Shown here piece after piece: positions 60,413-64,000 of a stretch of DNA of 64,000 nt. The stretch is from Tubulanus polymorphus (lineage: Eukaryota; Nemertea; Palaeonemertea; Tubulaniformes; Tubulanidae), in contig NC_134029.1 in the NCBI RefSeq assembly GCF_964204645.1, forward strand, positions 5,031,001 to 5,095,000, given 5' to 3'. How positions within the stretch are numbered: position 1 is the first letter of the stretch; the number at the start of each line of letters is the position of its first letter. Under the pieces are notes generated by a model, which saw nothing but the letters and a program-made list of their open reading frames with translations, ran no database searches and was not told the DNA's origin. The position numbers were made by a program, and so were the translations under genes.

Positions 60413-61035
60413 TCATGATCGCAATCATTCGGACATTTTGCGGCTTAGTAATCTGTGTTAATTTCTAATTGAGCTGATCGTGACTTCAACCAGTGCTGTA
60501 AGATCTGAAACCATAAAGGCTGTAGCCGCGATTGTTTGCTGTAAATTATTTGATCATAAAAGAACAAGTTTTATACGTACAAATCTCTAATTTGTTGTTG
60601 AGTTTGATCGTTACTTGAGGTTTTATGTGGTATTTTAATCATTTTAGTACTCATTCGGTATTTTGGTATTAAGTGAACTGTGGAAAACCGAAATCAAGGC
60701 AGTACTAATGATACCGAGTACCGTTAATATGGAGTTAACTGTAGATGGATATTCATCTGACAGATTATCGCAATTGTTCGGATGGAACTTTTAGATCATT
60801 TGGAACCACTGAAATTAACCCTATGGATGAGAAATACGGATTAAACATCATAATTTACCCTTGTGTACGGGGCCATATGTCCCGAACGACTGGCATCGTA
60901 CGTTTTGTCGCAGTCACTATTGACTATTACGCAATGGGATGTTAATGTCGTAGTCAATAACATGCGATACGACTTGGAATTGTCGATAACCTTTGTAACA
61001 GTACTTCGTTGTCAGACAGATAGTACTTGATAGGT

Positions 61036-61187
61036 AGACTGTTTATTTGAGATACGAGCAGTCGCCCTACTAATGCATAGTAGCTTTGTAAGGTAAATGA
61101 GTTCACCCATGAGTTTAGTCGCTCATTTACCCGATGAGGCTACTATGTATCAATAGCTAAAGCTCGTATTTTAAATAAACTAGTTTA
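61036..61187. mobile_element. Palindromic element of about 150 bp
   Basis: The arms share GTTTATTTGAGATACGAGC / GCTCGTATTTTAAATAAAC and CATAGTAGC / GCTACTATG, and meet at AAATGAG...CTCATTT. It touches the left boundary of the composite element that follows. Confidence 0.65.
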
Positions 61188-61487
61188 AATCCCCGGTTGA
61201 GAGTTCAAATGATTAAAAATCCATAGAACAAACAGTTTCATTTTTCATGCATAAATCATGTTGAATAAGCGCAACGTTTTCGAAGATTACAGACCTGTTT
61301 CTGTAATCTTATATCTTAACGTACTGTAGTTTTGCATCATTTGTGAGTTGTCTTGAGAAGGGGTATATGTAAACCCGAAAACGTTCGACTTATTCAACAT
61401 GATTTGTATATGAACTAGGGGTCCAGGGACACCATGCCCACTTGGGAAGTGGTTCCAAATGCTCAACAATCTAACAATTTCAATATT

Positions 61488-62060
61488 CAACGCCCCCTGG
61501 TGACCATATACAGAATCCAATGACCTTGAAACTCACCACAATCATAGAACATGTCAGCAGCTACGATTTTGTAATTGATTGTGATAAAATATGCCTCGTT
61601 ACCACTTTAATATGGAAATACTAAGTTATTCTACTATTCAACGCCCCCTGGTGACCATATTCAAAACCCAATGACCTTGAAACTCACCACAATCATAGAA
61701 CATGTCACGATCTATAACTTTGTAATTGATCATGGTAACAAAATATGCCTAGGTACCAATATAATAAGGAAATACTAAGTTATTCTACTATTCAACGCCC
61801 CCTGGTGACCATATAGAATAACTAATGGCCTTAAAACTTGCCACAATCATAGATGATGTCATGAGCTACAACTTTGCAATTGATTGTGGTTACAAAATAT
61901 GCATTGATACGAATATAATATAGAAATACTAAGATATTGCATTATTCAACGCCCCCTGGTGGCCATATACAAAAACCAATGACCTTGAAACTCACCACAA
62001 TCATAGAACACGTTATGAGCTACAACTTTCTTAATGATTGTGGTAACAAAATACGCTTAG
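61488..62060. repeat. Tandem array, four units of about 151-154 bp
   Basis: Each unit begins CAACGCCCCCTGGTG(A/G)CCAT, at 61488, 61639, 61793 and 61947. It then runs through CCAATGACCTTGAAACTCAC, an AATCATAGAACATGTCA block and AATTGATTGTGGT to a unit end of AATACTAAGTTATTC. Units diverge by roughly 10 percent. Confidence 0.9.
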
Positions 62061-62601
62061 GTATCAATGTAATGTGGAAAAACTTTTTCCCACTTACGAA
62101 CGAGTACTGCTGACACCAAGATGGCCGCCAATTGCGTCATAATTGGCTGATGAAAAATACCTGTCTCAGGTATAAAACATCCCTTTCCAAAGAATACCCA
62201 TCACAAATTGCAATGAGAAATGATAAACCAGTAGGAAGCTACAGGACTCAGAATTTGGGCCAAAATTAACATTTTTGGGCACTAAAAAGGTCATAGGACG
62301 GCCATCTTGAGTCCGATCGACCCAATTTTTGTTATGCTGATGGGCGCTGGGGGAATTCACATATATCCGAAAGATCAAGGTAATTGATCAAAGCGTCTTC
62401 AAAATTTCCCTCAAAAAGTTCAAAAATGTGTAAAAAGTGTTGATTTTGGCGAACAACAATGGCTGCCAGTCGGCCATCTTGAATCTGACAGGGCCAGTTT
62501 TTGGGCTGAAGATGTGTCTAGGGTAGATACATGTGTAACCCAAATATCAAGACATTACCTTGAAGCGTCTTCAAAACTTCCCAAAATAACTGGATTCCAT
62601 C

Positions 62602-62636
62602 TACGGACGGACGGACGGACGAACGGACGACGGACG
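62602..62636. repeat. GGAC tandem tract
   Basis: Repeated CGGA/GGAC units (ACGGACGGACGGACG and variants). Confidence 0.85.
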
Positions 62637-63430
62637 AAAAATGAACGCAATAGCCCGCTGGGACTAAAGTCCCAAGTGGGCTAAAAATGAAGTCGTTTGT
62701 TCTTCTATGGATTTTTAAAACTAGTTTAAACCTATGAAGTACTACGTATCTGTTAATACGTTTTACTGATTGAACACCAGGTCAACAAGGCTCCTCTACG
62801 AATGTTCTCTTCGTTATTACAGTACTGACTGGACGTAATCACTAGGATCTTTACCTAGAATGGATTACAGTTTTTCCAAACGTTTTTCATTGATTTCGAA
62901 AATCTCCCGACACGCATATATCGGCATGGGGCGATATGAACGTGCCACACATAGATAACTAAAAAACGACAACTGTTTCAGGTTTATGAATTTAAAATTT
63001 TATTCCAGACTTGAAGCTTCGTGATATGACAATCATAAATACAAATGCACCATTGTACAGAAGCAGTTTCATTTACATGATAATAATATTGATATATGCT
63101 CTATACAATATACAACGAATTTTTGTATTCGTCAGAAAATGTCTTCCATTTTATGTTATTTCACTCGAGAGCTCCCCCACAGACAGAAATGAATAGATAT
63201 ATACGATTGAAATCTGATTTGTAATTACAAAACCATATAGCCTTCTAGAAAGCTCTTTAAATGCCAGTAATTTACATTTGCCAGGGTTCCTACAATCCCA
63301 ATAAAACCCACGAAATCTGGGATTTAACGATATGGATGAAAACAGGAGGGGCCTGATTCGAGGCAACACTGTAACGCTGTATTTTACAAGCAGAACACTA
63401 GATCGGCACTTCTAAATGTATTATCAAACT

Positions 63431-63463
63431 TTGGAGTAATCATTTGACAAATGATTACTCCAA
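63431..63463. repeat. Perfect 16-bp palindrome with one-base spacer
   Basis: TTGGAGTAATCATTTG, A, then the exact reverse complement. A related imperfect palindrome (CTGGAGTAACATTT / AAATACATTACTCCAG) is 150-200 bp to the right. Confidence 0.85.
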
Positions 63464-64000
63464 GATCAAACGAAGATATCATCTTTTTAAAAGAGTTCCA
63501 CAGTTCTAGATTGAGTTAAAATACCCGCTGCGGTACCGAGTCCCGAGCTAAGCTAGTATATATACATCCCTTTCGCAGCATTCCAACCGCGACATGGACA
63601 TCGTTTTACATCCATGCCTGGAGTAACATTTTTCCAAATACATTACTCCAGACTTCGGGTGAAATATTGCTCTGCGACTAACACTGATGCGATAAGCTTG
63701 AGCACAAAGAGCATATTCCTTCACAATACACGACGAGACTAAAATCATTGACGATATTCTGTAGTAAATATGCATTAATAAACAATGTTTAGACAAAAAT
63801 ACTCTTTGCTAGAACGTGCTGACTTCAAGTTTGCACCGTCCGTGTTTCATTCACATTAGACACAAGTAACACAACACCCGTCTCTCAAAAAGCCACAAAA
63901 TAATTTCCCACGAACTCCACACAGATTGAAGTAACGCAACGAAAGAAAAACCGTATACTACTTTGGGGTTTTTAATAATAACTCGGTGTGATGATCATGA

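Larger units (their letters stand above)
61181..62733. mobile_element. Composite repeat element bounded by inverted repeats
   Basis: AAACTAGTTTAAA and ATTAAAAATCCATAGAAC at the left recur as the reverse complement at 62694-62733 (GTTTGTTCT, ATGGATTTTTAA, ACTAGTTTAAAC). Inside are a 26-bp inverted repeat (61256-61285 and 61376-61401), the tandem array, blocks containing GGCCATCTTGA(A/G)TC, a GGAC tandem tract, and a stem TGGGACT/AGTCCCA at 62656-62675. Confidence 0.55.
60413..64000. other. 3.6 kb without a recognisable gene, mostly repeats
   Basis: Contains the elements at 61036-62733 listed below and the palindrome at 63431. From 62740 to 64000 I see only short frames and an imperfect GGAGTAA palindrome near 63620-63655. 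Confidence 0.6.

Overview
The window is animal nuclear DNA: AT-rich, genes split by short GT-AG introns, no bacterial-style operons, and many short inverted-repeat (MITE-like) elements. The repeat style and the ancient intron-rich genes fit a marine lophotrochozoan, most likely a mollusc. That placement is inference; no species marker is visible.

Five genes could be assembled exon by exon. (1) Positions 1-19008, minus strand: SMG5, a nonsense-mediated mRNA decay factor, with 26 coding exons whose phases all agree; the last few codons lie beyond position 1. Its 20th intron (2602-10552) is about 8 kb and full of repeats. (2) 36895-37983, minus: an intronless regulatory subunit of cAMP-dependent protein kinase, type II. 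(3) and (4) 41523-42915 minus and 44201-45529 plus: two head-to-head paralogues with identical exon structure. Each encodes a secreted protein with a signal peptide, a Cys-rich segment, a furin-type site and two EF-hands. I cannot place them in a named family; they are the most interesting locus here. (5) 54919-56319, plus: an arylsulfatase B-like sulfatase in one exon. (6) 57552-60412, plus: prefoldin subunit 1, four exons. That makes six loci, counting the paralogues separately.

The rest (19009-36894, 38073-41400, 45650-54700, 60413-64000) has no gene I can recognise. It holds an 83-unit AT microsatellite, several families of palindromic mobile elements present in two or more copies, perfect palindromes, and a composite element at 61181-62733 with a tandem array of about 153-bp units. 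Three loci (12.1, 42.1 and 54.2 kb) carry a short motif, CTGAAGA, stem-loop, GAAA, that resembles the core of a hammerhead ribozyme such as those reported in Penelope-like retroelements.

The genes are functionally unrelated housekeeping or secreted-protein genes; only the EF-hand pair forms an obvious cluster, with two TATA boxes firing outward from a shared intergenic region of about 1.3 kb.
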